From Apoda limacodes (lineage: Eukaryota; Arthropoda; Insecta; Lepidoptera; Limacodidae), in assembly GCA_946406115.1 (NCBI GenBank), contig OX291553.1:12033001-12097000 (forward strand): a DNA stretch of 64,000 nucleotides, written 5' to 3'. The notes beneath the pieces were generated by a model. That model was not told the origin of the DNA. It ran no database searches and worked only from the letters and a program-made list of their open reading frames with translations. Both the position numbers and the translations under genes were made by a program. This document shows positions 41,306 to 54,500 of this stretch, piece by piece (within the stretch, counting starts at the first letter, position 1; the number at the start of each line of letters is the position of its first letter).

Positions 41306-41577
41306 AAACCGGCCAAGCTTAAGACGGGTCCGAGCTATAACTATCATAAATTATGCTTTCAGCGTCATCTAGCGATTATTAAGACAAACAGTATCATATT
41401 TGTGTGTTTGGAAACGATATTTAAAGTTAAGCAACGTAGAGCCTGGTCAGTCATTGGATGAGTGACCGCTTACTTTACAGCACACTTTGTTGTTGGTGAT
41501 TGTAAATTATGTAAATGGTAGTACGGAATCCAAGCCCACGGTGCGCGAGCTCGACTCGCACTTGAACGATTTTAACT
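41306..41577. repeat. Short non-autonomous repeat with inverted ends, containing a 5S-like segment
   Basis: The left end is AAACCGGCCAAGC...GGGTCCGAGC. The right end, inverted, reads AAAATCGTTCAAGTGCGAGTCGAGCTCGCG. Both resemble a common lepidopteran repeat with AAGTGCGAGTCGGACTCGCG ends. A 5S rRNA-like segment lies inside (41422-41496). Confidence 0.55.
41422..41496 (+). repeat. 5S rRNA-derived segment (3' part of 5S)
   Basis: AAAGTTAAGCAACGTAGAGC, then GGTCAGTCATTGGATGAGTGACCGC and TTTGTTGTTGG follow the 3' two-thirds of insect 5S rRNA (AAGTTAAGCAACGT...GGTCAGTACTTGGATGGGTGACCGCC). It is diverged and lacks the 5' third, so it is not a working 5S gene. Confidence 0.72.
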
Positions 41578-41762
41578 CAAGTTAGTCGTTTTTGAACGCA
41601 ACCCTGCTTCAGTAAACCACTTGGTACAACATATAGGTACTATACTAAGCTTTTTGTGCTAAACACTGACAAATTCTTTCTAAAAAAGGTCTGTACAAGA
41701 TTAAACAGACATCGACATTGGCAAATGCGCGAACCGTACCAGCCACGATTTTTACAGCAATT

Positions 41763-41983
41763 TATGTTCCAAGACCTGCCGAGTAATTATCGCCCGGTAA
41801 AGTTGAAAAATCAACCCGTATTAGAAAGGGAATCTGACAGTTAATTTTTACACTGACAGAAGTGATTTTTAACTTTTTCTATGGCAGTGTAAAGAATTCA
41901 TCTTGACATTTGGAAAATTACTCTACCCCGGGCGTCCCAAAACCACCTTTTTAACTTCCTTGTTGCGTTTGGAACGCACCCTT
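41763..41983. mobile_element. MITE (GTTCCAA family), copy 1, about 220 bp
   Basis: It begins TATGTTCCAAGACCTGCCGAG and ends GCGTTTGGAACGCACCCTT, with inverted GTTCCAA ends. It shares its full length with 48629-48799 plus 49718-49776 (TTATCGCCCGGTA, TGACAGTTAATTTT, TTCTATGGCAGTGTAAAGAATTC). It is non-coding; the superfamily is not assigned. Confidence 0.75.
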
Positions 41984-41995
41984 AATAGTTTGTTT

Positions 41996-42436
41996 CAGTG
42001 ATGCCAGACAGAGGGTTTTCCCCCTAGATTCAGGGGTTTCTCAACCGAGTTAGGGGCAGAATAAGGGGAAAGAATATTTGGGGGTTCTTTTTAGGGGAAA
42101 TTTCAAAACACGCCAAATACATTGTTTTGCTATTGTATATCACGTTCCTGACCTGATGTTTTGTATTGATCTTTTTTCACCATCTTTTATTACTCGAGAG
42201 TACAAGTCAGCAGTCAGTCGACCGGCCGCCACGAGAGAATGACGGTGAGAATAGTAAGTTTACTAGAGAGACAACTTCATGGAAACTTCATGGCCTGGCG
42301 ATAAAATTTATCGATACTATGATTCTGATGGCCATGGCCCATGCAACCATCCGCTTGGTGAGGGCATCCTAGGGGATTTCTGGGGGGAAATCAAATTAGT
42401 CTAGGGGTACGTCGCCGAGACCATCTGGCAACACTG
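41996..42436. mobile_element. hAT-like MITE, 441 bp, perfect 8-bp target duplication
   Basis: The ends are CAGTGATGCCAGA and the inverted CAGTGTTGCCAGA. GTTTGTTT occurs directly on both sides (41988-41995 and 42437-42444). CAGTG-type ends with an 8-bp duplication fit the hAT superfamily. No transposase is present. The element ends 82 bp before the ZNF830 start codon. Confidence 0.88.
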
Positions 42437-42518
42437 GTTTGTTTATATACAGTAGAAAATATAGAAATTTGGACAAATTGAATCAATTTGGATTTATGAT
42501 ACGAATGCGAAATGCAAT

Positions 42519-45500
42519 ATGTCGCGTATGCAAGCAGAAAAGAAGAAAGCTCATGAAGAAATGCGCCGTTTGATGGCAGAACGTAAAAAAACAGGTTTGA
42601 AAACAGTACAAGTGGATAACCCTCTCGCTAAATACAATAAGGCAGGTCAACTAACGTGTATACTTTGTTCATCAATAGTAAGATCAGAGAATGTATGGCA
42701 AATTCATTTAAATAGCAAACAACATAGGGAAAACGTAGAGAAAGCTAAGAAGTTAAAAGAACTCACAAATAATTTTACTGTTGGAAAAATTAAGCGTCCA
42801 ACTAGCCCACCTTCTGATGTGCCACACGAAAAGAAGTTGAAGAGTATATTAAAGAACTCCAGTGAACAATCAATACCATCTGTGCAGCTTTTGAAGAACA
42901 ATGCACCTAATGTAATTTCGTATCACAATGAAGAAATCAAAAGGACAGCTTTGCTTGTCACACCATCGATACAAAATGGTATGAGACATTTTACAACTTT
43001 ACTTATGTATACTTTTCATTTCCATACCTCTTGTATAATAATAACATGGAATGTAGAAGGATCTATCCCTGTGCTTGATTTTTATCCCAAGGTATTCACA
43101 CTTTGTATAGTAGCACAATCAATCTTTTTAAAGGTCAACTGTAATAGAGTTCTTTGTGCAAGAAGTATCAACATTGTTGACGTCATTGCTTTAAGCCGTT
43201 TCTGTTCATATTTTCAAAATAAAAAAGCCTACTGAAAATACTGGGCGGCTCACAGAGGGGTGTTTAATACATGCCAAGCAAAATTTTACAAAAAATCAGT
43301 ACAAAAACTTTCTCAAAAAATTCATACTTAGAAAAATATGGTTTTCCCTGATTTTTGCATTTTATTTGTGTGTTAAGGGTTTTTGTGTCTTTATCGTTTA
43401 AAGCATTTTTTATGTAAAAATAGCTTTTTTTTTTTTTTATTTATTTATTTAATGCCTGCTTGTGCCCAGTAAGTAAATATTGACCCTATTTTTACAGTTA
43501 GTATACTCCACAGAGCCTTGACAATCCAAGCACTCAACATTCATAACCTGTATGGACTTTAGGAGCATCTTGAATATAATATTTTACTATGTACATTGCA
43601 ATAAAGTTTTCTGATGGATGGATGTTCCCTAAAACATGGTTGAGCGAAGCAATGGCTGATTCATATGTCATACTCGTGAATGGGTGCCGCCTGTAGAGAC
43701 TGGTCTGCCCTTGCAAACTTCGTTGTATCCTTGTATTTAGTCTTACTTTTTGTTTTGTTTATCAATACTATAAGACATTGATTATTTCCAAGTGATGAAT
43801 AGGTACATAAACTGTCTTTTTTTTTTTTTTTTAATTTTGCAATTAGATACTTTTTATGCTGTGCTTGTGCATTTTATGTTTTTTTATGTTTGTAATGTGT
43901 CCTTCTATGATAGGAAGGGGATTTTCCAATATTTTTAAGTGGATGCTGTAAGAGAAAGGGAGAAAAGAAATGCCCTTGCTGAGTTTCTAGTGGGTTCTTC
44001 TCAGTACAAGGTCTCCCGCCCTATAGACTTACGAACCGATGGCGTAGTGACATTCATAAGTGCTCAATTATTGTAGCCTAAACTGAATAAATAATTTTGA
44101 TTTTGATTTTGATGCAGTGTATTGTTGCTGGTGTCATGTAAGTTCACATCAGTTGTTTTAACTGGTAGACCTACGTAGGGGACTGTCTGTGATGTCAATG
44201 TTAAAGAGATGTTTATTTAGTTGTGGTAGTGACCTGTTATTATGCTAGTTATGTGGTAGAGGTTTTTCCTACTGAGTTGCAGTAGTTTGTGCGACACATG
44301 ATTGTCCAGGGATGCAAGATCAGCCTTAGGCTGTCTGCAGTCCCTTTGTTCTGCCCACTGGTTTTTTGTGTAGCTATGTGGTTCTGTCACATAACCATGT
44401 TTTAATTTGCGTAAATGTTATCAGCACAATCGGTTTGGGTCCCATTATTTGAGAGTCTGATCCCCTATTTGCCAGTTAATCTGCTGCATTATTGCCCTGT
44501 GAGCCACAGTGGCCACGTATCCACTGAAGAAATCTGATTTTTAGTGCAATTATTTGCAGCTTACTGTGACGCTCTAGGATAAGTCTCCTATTGATGCAGT
44601 TGTTATTAAGGGCTTGTAGCACAGCAGCACTGTTGAAGACAATGGGTATTGAGAGATCACTTGTGTTTATGACTTGAGAGGACCACTGTTGCTGCTCGGT
44701 GTAGTACCTTATCTAAACTGTGTCATGCAGGGTCAGAGCCAAAGTGAGACTTAGGTACGCTAGGATGTTTAAAACATGCTTGACCATGTCTACTTTTGCC
44801 TCTCTAAACCCGTTACCTATTCAGATATATATGATTTTTATACTAGCCTATTCTGCTCTGGCATTATCTCTACATCACTATGATTGTTGTTAAATATCGT
44901 ACTATCTACTTAACTTTGTGATAACTTAATGTGTAAGGACAATAATTATACTTGTCTACATCATTACGGATGTACATACATATTGTTATATAACTTAAGG
45001 TGTGAGGATAGGAGTTTCCTATCAGTGCCTATCAAATAAATCATTGCTGTTTTGAGTAGATTTTAAAGACATAAAATAAAAAGATTACTTTAGCTTGTTT
45101 AGATAAGAAGCACATTTTTTAAGTTATCATAGTCAAATTTGCCATCTCATCAAGCTGTATTGGGAAGACGTGGGAGATCACAGGGCAAAATACAGGGATC
45201 CTAAAGATGCTTGCACATGCTTGGTCACTTATTGAGCTTCTGGAGGAATTAGGCTGGCTGCAGTAACTGGCCATCTGCTACGCACAAAGCCATCATGTAC
45301 AAGTGGCAAGTGCGGAAATCAGCCTACCACAAGAAGTAGACAAAGCCAAATGGCAGAAATGGGACCCTCATGGTTTTGTTATGAATATCTATGAGATTCT
45401 AAGGTCTAAGAGGTTTCCAAGATAATGTATATAATTAGATGTTGGTGTCCAAAGTTAAAAATATTGTGTTCTTTCCTCAATAAATGACATTGATTTTCTG

Positions 45501-48500
45501 TGCTAAAAAACTGAAAACAATAATAATTTATAATTGGGCTTTATAAATATTTTTTAAGGAAATTGTTTTAAATAATATTGGTTCCTAAGGTTTTTTAGAA
45601 ACTGAAAATATTTTCATTCTATGGAACCCTAACTTATTTTTATTTTATTTTTACATTTTCAAGAGGAACTCACAGCATTACAATAAATAACATGAAAAAT
45701 GGTAAAGATACGCCAATTAAGAGTTCCTTCAAATAAATACAAAATAGCATAAAAGAATTGCTAACAAGTAGGCAACTATACTCTATTATATGAATATTAT
45801 ACTTTATTATACTCTATAAATACATGATTATATAGGTTTAGTTACACAGTAATTGGTGTTACTTCAACTTGGAAAAAAACACTTAGAAATTGATTTTCTC
45901 AATGACTCCATGCTGGTTGTTAATATGTCAATTTCAGAATTAACATGATTACTTAACTTAATTCCACATCCAGTTTTTTTTAAGACATTATTGTTTTATG
46001 TTGTTGATCTCAGATGCAGCACCCTCTTTGGTTCAATTAACTCCTAACATGAATGACGAAAGTGCAATGCAGGCAGTTACAGACCAACCTATCCCAGAAG
46101 GATTCTTTGATGACCCTGTCTTAGATGCTAAGGTAAAAATTTGATGTGGGTATAATGTAGGAGTTTACTTATAAATAATATATTTTATCCTGATGTTCCT
46201 GCAGGAATAATATTTTTAGCAGGAAATGCCACAGGGCACTATTGTTTAGCCTGTGATGGAACAAGGAGGCGTGATTTAAGGAACTAGAATAATTTTAATC
46301 CCAATTAAGAACTCCCATCCAAATAAATTTATGGGATCCCCATCCATAACCATTACTTCAAAAGCAACGGTACATCATGGTGACCTGGTTTTTGGCAAAG
46401 GGATAGTTATAGCAATGTAGTACAAGCTGACTCTTTATGCCTATTGTCAGTTCCCACATGAATAAATTTTAACAACGGGTGTAATTCCTGGCAAACAGGG
46501 TGGCCTAAGTTTTACTAAATAGATAGCTCAAGGCATGTTGTATACAGGGTACTTTATGCCCGAATTGAGTGTTCTCACAGTCACTGGTGATTTGATTTTT
46601 TATGCAGGAAGAGCTGTAGAGACAGATATTAACACAAAAAACTTTGTTTATTTAAAAAATTATGAAAAAGTTAAATTCAGAGACATTTGTAGACAAATAA
46701 GTGATGTATCGTGAAAAATAAATTTACATTATTAGTTTAAAATAAAGAATTGGTTTACAAACAAATACATCTTTTTTAAGTATTTTTAAAGGAACATATC
46801 TTTATTACATGAAAACGTTACACAGTTAGTATATAGAAACTTACTTACATAAGTCTAAATTATAGTTGTAAATATTTGTAAAAAAAGTACCAACATTCTT
46901 ATATTTTTAATTCTTAATTTGTGTTGTCCAGCAAACATTCAATTATTAACCATAGTTTTACTTTTAATATCTAAATCCAATCCCATTAAAAACTTTTTAA
47001 TATTCCTTACAAAATGCTTTAATCTAATAAAAAAAATTGTTTTGGTTCTGGTCAACAAATTATGATATAGGCTATTGGCAACAAATCAAAACTCTTGAAA
47101 ATGTAATCTTTTTGTAAATAATTTACACTTATATCCACTAATAACAAAAATAAACCATCAACCTTATTGTCCCAACATTTACACAAACTAATATTTAAAA
47201 CAATTATTCCCCAAAAAGATGTTCAAAAGCCTCATGGATGTACTCAATCATGTCACTGGCTAACATACTCCGACCTTTACTTTTAAATGCTTTCTCATTA
47301 CATAATCTTATTAAGGAACAAGCTGCAAAACATGAAATAGAAGAAGCAACAAGAGTTTTATCTTTGCTAGAAATCTCAATTTTGTTTATATTCTCTAGGG
47401 TCCAATATAAAAATGTAGCAATTGATCCAGATAGGAGGTCTCCCTGGCCACCACATCGTCGTCCAGAACCACCTGCATTTGATTTCCATTGAATTTCAGT
47501 ATTTACACTAATTACTTCATCAATGTTTCCCTTTTTCAAAATAATTATATTTTTGCCGAGAGAACTCAATCCTGTATGGCCATCCAGTTTATTGCAAAGC
47601 CTCTCAAACTCAATTTTATTTGGAGTGAGTATGATAGGTGACTTGAAATCCCTTAACAACTCTGGTTTTTCTGTTATTAAAAACAAACCATCAGCATCTA
47701 TAACCAATGGTATTTTCCGTTCTTGGATGATATTAATCAACTCAGAAATAACCTTTAAAATTCCAGTCTCTCTTCCCAATCCTGGGCCGATAACTACAGC
47801 ATGAAGCCTGTCTAACCAGGGTGATATTTCAGTGATAGCATTTTTGTGATCAAGTAATGGATGTACAATCAATTCAGGACTGTAAGATTTAATTACTGTG
47901 GCTGCTGTAGAAGCGCAGAATACATGCACCAAATCTGCTCCAACCTGTAAAACAGGATAATAACTTTACTGATGTAATTAAATTTTCCGAAAATTCATGT
48001 ATCCAAATTAAAGTTCTCTGCAATTCGTATGCAGTATTTTGTGTGATATATAACTAAAGCTATCAAATTTTAAGTTTTAAGACTTGGTTCCATATTACTC
48101 AAAAACTGTTAAATTGAATAACTTTATCTGTAAAATATATTTAAAATTATTTTAGCTCATAAACTATGGAGATAAGGGGAACATTTATTTTTGTTTTGTT
48201 TTTACAGAAAGTTAAAAGCTATGTCACTGCCCAATTTGCACATTAAAAAAGCCTAATATATACAAACGGAACAAACCTATAGGCTTAGATATTAAAGTAA
48301 AATATTAAAATAATGATTAATACTCACTCTTAAAGCACTTATACCAGCAAAGTACGGGGCTCCAGTATATTCCAAAGAACCTCCGACTATTCCTATTCTC
48401 CCACACTGACCTTTATGATTATTGCCGTTTAAAGTTGGTATACAAGTTTTTACTACTTCTAGCAGACCTAAAGTATCCATTGTCTCTTTTTTAAAGCAAA

Positions 48501-51500
48501 TAAACCTTAGGTTTATCCGGCATCCAAACGTTATTACAATAATTGGTCGAAGCGTTACAGAGAACATTAATAAAGACAAAATGTAGATATTTGTTTTATC
48601 TACTGTCAGATCTAGTTTTTCTTTTGTGTATGTTCCAAATCACGCCGAGTAATTATCGCCCGGTAGAGTTGAAAGATCAACCCGTTCTGGAACGAACGTT
48701 TGACAGTTAATTTTCACACTGACAGGAGTGATTTTCTACCTTTTCTATGGCAGTGTAAAGAATTCAACTTGACAGTTGGAAAATTACTCTACCCTGGGTT
48801 GCGTTCAAAAACGAGTAACTTGAGTAAAAAATGACGTCATCGGGTTCCTTACTCTACCCTATAGTTTTTGAACGGCTAACCGAGTTACATCTGTCAAGTT
48901 TTAATCAATGTTTCCACTTTTAGGAATTTCGCCCTTGTAGAGGCATTTTTTTTATTTGAAATACCTATGTAAGGTCTACGGAACACTAAAATTTAAATAA
49001 AGTTTTAGGCCTTTTTTTTGACTTTGAGTGAGAACAAACTAATAATTACCTTCTTGCTTTTTTGAATTAAGTTTTCATAAACTAGGTGGGAACTTGGTGA
49101 ATTCTTTTGTTTTGATTATACATATATTTTAATAAAACTTACCATTATTCTTAAGTATGTTATAATACTATTTATTTATCAGTATGTTAACAATGTTAAC
49201 CTTTTTGTAGTTGTAACGTTGTGTTTGCATTCTAAACACTTGAATCGCGGTTTATTTTATTGTTAGATTTTATTTTGACAAAAATAAAATGAAAATAGGA
49301 GTATTTCTAAACAGCTAAAATTTACGGCTAAAATCAATATTTTAACACTATTTTAAGGCATTTAGGGTTATTCACTAAAGATTCTAAGAAAAAACTGAAC
49401 CCTAGTAGTGGAGTGGAAATACTTAAAAATCTTTTATAACTAAAAAACTCCAAATACAAAAGTCATAGAAAAATACTTAAATACAAAAGCAAACAACAAA
49501 ATAATATACTAATTTTCTTAATACGGAAACATTGCTTCGACCATTTTAATCAAATATGGCCGCCTACTCCGACGAACCCGCGTCGAGTACGGTTCACTTG
49601 AGCCAACCCTAGGGTAACAACTCTACCCGTTTTTGAACGAATTAGGGTTGGAACTCAGTTAGTTTATGAACGGTTCGAGTCATAACTCTACTCGACTCAG
49701 TCGGTTTTTGAACGGCCCCCTGGGTGTCCCAAAACCACTTTTTTAACTTCCTCGTTGCGATTTGGAACGCACCCTTGAATATTTACCAACATTTACTACA
49801 ACATGTTAGCACAGATTTACATATTAGTAGCAAGCTACAGATAGGACACTTCGTATTTTCGTGTTAGTTCCGCATTCTCCGTTTTGGTGCTGTGATCGCC
49901 AGGCTGTCACAGATTACATATGCTCTTCTACTTCTTCAAATAGTGATGAAAATGTATCGATAAATATATTGTCGCTATAATAATGATGTTCCCTCATATC
50001 GATTCGACGTGGCCCCCATTATTAAGATTTATTCATTTTTTAATTTTATAGGTGTGTTACACAAATAAAACAAGATAATCCCATGTATTAATATTTATTC
50101 AAAGCATAGGTGTTGCAACTTAGTATCATTATTTTATAAGTATTTTATGTATTACCTGGGTAGAAAAGTAAAATAGAAATAAAAATACAAAAATTGGATA
50201 ATGTTTTTGAGACGTACACCAAAAATTGGTGCCAATATAGACAAAAGTTGTACCAATTTGTGATTTTTATAAACATTTTCCGTTGAGTATAAACATTTTT
50301 GAATATTTACACCAGCAAAACTATTGTTTCGTTTGTTAGTGGCAGTAACCTGAAAATGCAGAACATATTTTTAATGTTTAATTTGTTACTTCTTATTTAG
50401 GTTTGGATACCACCTTCGACAATAAATCACTCCCTACCTATTAAGAAGGTAAAAATAGCAAATTTTCTTGGTTCCGGCTCTCTCAATATTATCTTTAACA
50501 CTTTTTAAATACAAAAAATAGTATATAAAAAGTAAAATAAAGTATCACTTTCATATTATACATAGTATAAACATTTGGAATGAGCCCCCAAATTATGAGT
50601 TAACATTAAAGACTCCAAAAGTTTACAAAGTATAACAGTATGGATTTACATTAATTAAGAGCAGTAATGCAGCTAAAGAAATTTTCTAGATGATCCATAT
50701 CGATAAACTGAGGGCAAAGTACTATTAGCATGCACCACCCAGGAAGTATTCTTACATACGGGTGACTGTTGTTATGTTGTCTTGACATTATAATAACAGA
50801 AAAAAATTACTGTCAAAAACATTTATGTAGGCAATACATCACACAATTAGTGACATAATCTATATGTTAACCGTGGTTAGGTTAACTAGGGTTTGTATGA
50901 TTTATCAAGAGAAGCATCCCCTTTCCCATTGTAGCACCTGAATACACTTGTCACCTGAAGATGTTTTACTTATAGTATTCTAAGTACTTTGCCAAGAGTA
51001 GAAAGATGGTAACTCATAATTAATATATAAATGATAAAAAAAATTAACTACAAATTTTCAATGTAAACTCTGTCAAGTCAAAGTCAAAGTCAAAGTCAAA
51101 ATGGTTTATTCAAATAAGGATTTTACAATCACTTTTGAATCGTCAAAGTTATAAAATATTATTTTTTGAACCCTCCCACCTTCCCGCCGGTTCACAATGT
51201 TGTTGATTTCTACCGAGAAGAATCCGGCAAGAAACTCGATAGTTACTCTTTTAAAAATACTTAAATAAACTAAAATACAATTAATGTTTTAAATAAAAGA
51301 TTTTTAGTCGTACAATTTTATGTTATTTCCATTTTAATTTGGTTTACCTATGCATCCTGTAATTGAGCATCATCAGTCCCAAGGATTTTTATCATTTACA
51401 TAGTCTGAAATATTGTAATATGCCTTTTTACAAAGTACCTGCTTGATAAAAGATTTAAATTTACTTATTGATAGATTTTGAATTTTATTGGGAACTTTGT

Positions 51501-54500
51501 TGTAAAAGTGTATACATTGCCCCATAAAAGAGTTACTTATTTTGTGTAGACGTGTATCATGCACCAACAGCTTATTTTTACTTCTAGTATTTACTTTGTG
51601 AACGTCACTTTTCTTGCTGAAACTATTGATATTTTTATGTACATATAAAAGATTTTCATATATGTACTGCGACACTAAAGTTAAAATTTTTACTTCCCTA
51701 AACCTATCCCTCAGAGATATCCTAGATCCTAATTTATAAATAGCACGAATTGCCCTTTTTTGTAACAAAAATATTGTATTTACATCAGCAGCGCTACCCC
51801 ATAATAGTATACCATATGTCATTAAACTATGGAAATAGCTAAAATATACTATTTTTGCAGTGTCGACATCGGTCAATTGTCTTATTTTCTTGATCGCATA
51901 CACAGCAGAGCTAAGTTTTTTGGCTAGGTTATGAATATGAGGACCCCATTGAAGTTTGGAGTCCAGCGTTATGCCAAGAAAGACTGTTGAATTAACAAGT
52001 TCTAATTGCTCGCCATTAATATTAATACATGTCTGTCTCTGACTAATATTTGGTAATGTAAATTTAACACATTTGGTTTTTTTTTCATTAAGTAACAAAT
52101 TATTAGCGTTAAACCAATTTACAATTTTAGAAAGGGCATCATTTAATTCATTATAACATGTCTGTCGTCTCTTAACTTTAAAAAGCAAAGAGGTGTCATC
52201 AGCAAATAAGACAATGTCATGGTTTTTTACATTATATGGGAGATCGTTAATGTAAATAAGAAATAGAAAAGGACCTAAAATTGAGCCCTGAGGGACTCCT
52301 ATACTGACTGCTGATCCCGGAGATCTTTCACCGTTGACATCTATTTTCTGTACTCTCCTACTCATATAGGATGTCAAAAGGTCGAGAGCTTTGCCTCTAA
52401 TACCATAGTGATGTAGCTTCCTGATGAGATTTTCATGTTGAACACAGTCAAATGCCTTAGATAAATCACAAAACACTCCAAGGGCGTCATGCGAATCCTC
52501 CCAGGCGTTATATATATTTTTTAATAGTGCCACTCCTGCATCGGTTGTGGAACGGCCTTTCATAAAGCCAAACTGTTTACTACTAAGTAGCTCATTAATA
52601 CAGAAATGGTTTAACATTTGACAAAGTATGATTTTTTCAAAAACTTTACTGAGTATAGGTAGTATTGAAATAGGCCGAAAATTATTAGGATCTGTTGAAC
52701 TACCTGATTTAAAAAGAGGTATAACTTTGCTAAGTTTCATCTTATCAGGAAACACACCACTATCAACACAACTATTAAATATAATGGCTAAGGGTTGTGC
52801 TATAACATGAATAATTGAATTTATAGTTTTTACAGAAAGTCCCCAAAGGTCTGTGGTGTTTTTAATTTCTAATGTTTTAAATGTATTAATGATATCTGTA
52901 GGACTAATGTTTTTAAATACAAAGGGAACGTTACATTCAGGAACACTAGCTTTTAATAATTTTTCTGCTAAGATTGGACTTGAGTTTAGATGTTCAGTTG
53001 TTTTGAATGGGATATTCCCAAAAAACTGTTCAAAGGCAACTGCTACCTCAGAATTTGTTTTAAAACTAGCATCATCTACAATCAACTCAAAGTCCTGACA
53101 AGAATTCCTAGCTTTACCAGTTTTGGACCCTTACTGGTGTCAACAATAAATGTTCTAATATTTTTGTCACTGCTATTCAGAATGCATGGTGTCCAAAAGT
53201 TTTCCTCTGGTGCATCTTCCTGGGCATCTATTTACACTGTTGAAGAATTCATTGAAAAACTCAACAGCCTCAGCAGTTGTCACAGTGGATACGGCAAACA
53301 CATTTCCGCTTGCATCTGGAACATATAAAGAGTATTAATATTCCTTGTTAGATTTGTTTCTTGATGACAATTGTCCTAGACCTATTCAGTAGTATAGTTC
53401 TCCCTAAATCGTTGTAACATTTTGCATTTCTTATATATGTAGTATACTAAATGTATAACATTTAAGACAGAGCGCTCTCATTTAACCAGTTTTCGCTTGC
53501 ATCTGAAACATATAAAGAGTTCAGTCACCTCTGTTAGATTTGTTTCTTGATGACAATTCTCTTAGACAATGACCTATTCAGTAGTATAGTTCTCCCTTGA
53601 AAACATTTTGTGTTTCTTATATATGTAGTACTATTAAATGTATAAAATTTAATACAGAGCGCTCTCACTCAACCAGTACTCTCAACTTTTTTGTGGTTTT
53701 TAAATCTAGCATATAGTATGCGTCTGAGCCACAGGTATACACTGAATGCACTAACACAATAGCACAAAAGCTTTGTAAAACTTTTTGTAAAATTTTTCTG
53801 GTAAATAACAAGTATTGAGTTAGAACAATTGCATTATCCAAAGCACCAGAACCCGTTACTATATTGAAATGAATTCCCTATAAAATGATACACCAATTTT
53901 ACTGCAGACACTTAGAATTTCATGAAATCTGTCATCAACATTTCTTATTAAGATCCACATTGTCTTGATCAAAACGTTTAACACACACATTCTCTCTTAG
54001 AAGAGTTTATACCAATAATGTTAGCAGTATGGAATTTGTTAGAACTAGAGAAGATAGTGACAATTTCCGAAGCTTATCGTTCTTTGGCATACTGATTACC
54101 GAACCGAGGAGTAGCGCTGGTAGCACTACAACCACCAGCGAAACACTATAGCAGTACCAAAGATGGCTTATAGGTCATCTTTGAGCAGCACCATGGCGAA
54201 AGAAGTCCAAAAAACTTCAAGGTTTCGAAAACACATAAAACTTAATGACCAATAGAGGATAGGCAATCTGCGACTTAACTTAAGCTTTCACATGGTAGCA
54301 TGATAGCAATGCACTTGATGCAGGAGAATAGTAATAATAAAACTTAATTCTGAAAAATTCAAATTATTAGGTAGGTTAGAGTCAAACGAGAACAATAATT
54401 GTAAACAAACAAAATGGTTGATTTTTTTTTCTCAAACACACTAGCGCTATTTCGGGGTATATGGAACTAAAGGTGTCATAGGCCTGCATGTTAAGAATAG

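Noticed and set aside
41422..41496. Functional 5S rRNA gene
   Set aside because: The 5' third is missing and conserved positions are altered.
42979..43235. Continuation of the ZNF830 first-exon frame to a stop at 43235
   Set aside because: A GTATGA donor at 42979 leads in phase to conserved exons 2-4. The read-through text does not resemble ZNF830.
47238..47804. Plus-strand frames of 84 and 93 residues
   Set aside because: They are antisense to NAXD exon 2.
52628..53328. Plus-strand frames over the LINE reverse transcriptase and the adjoining fragment
   Set aside because: The opposite strand gives a full reverse transcriptase. The 112-residue plus-strand frame to 53328 is less convincing than the minus-strand reading with its splice acceptor.
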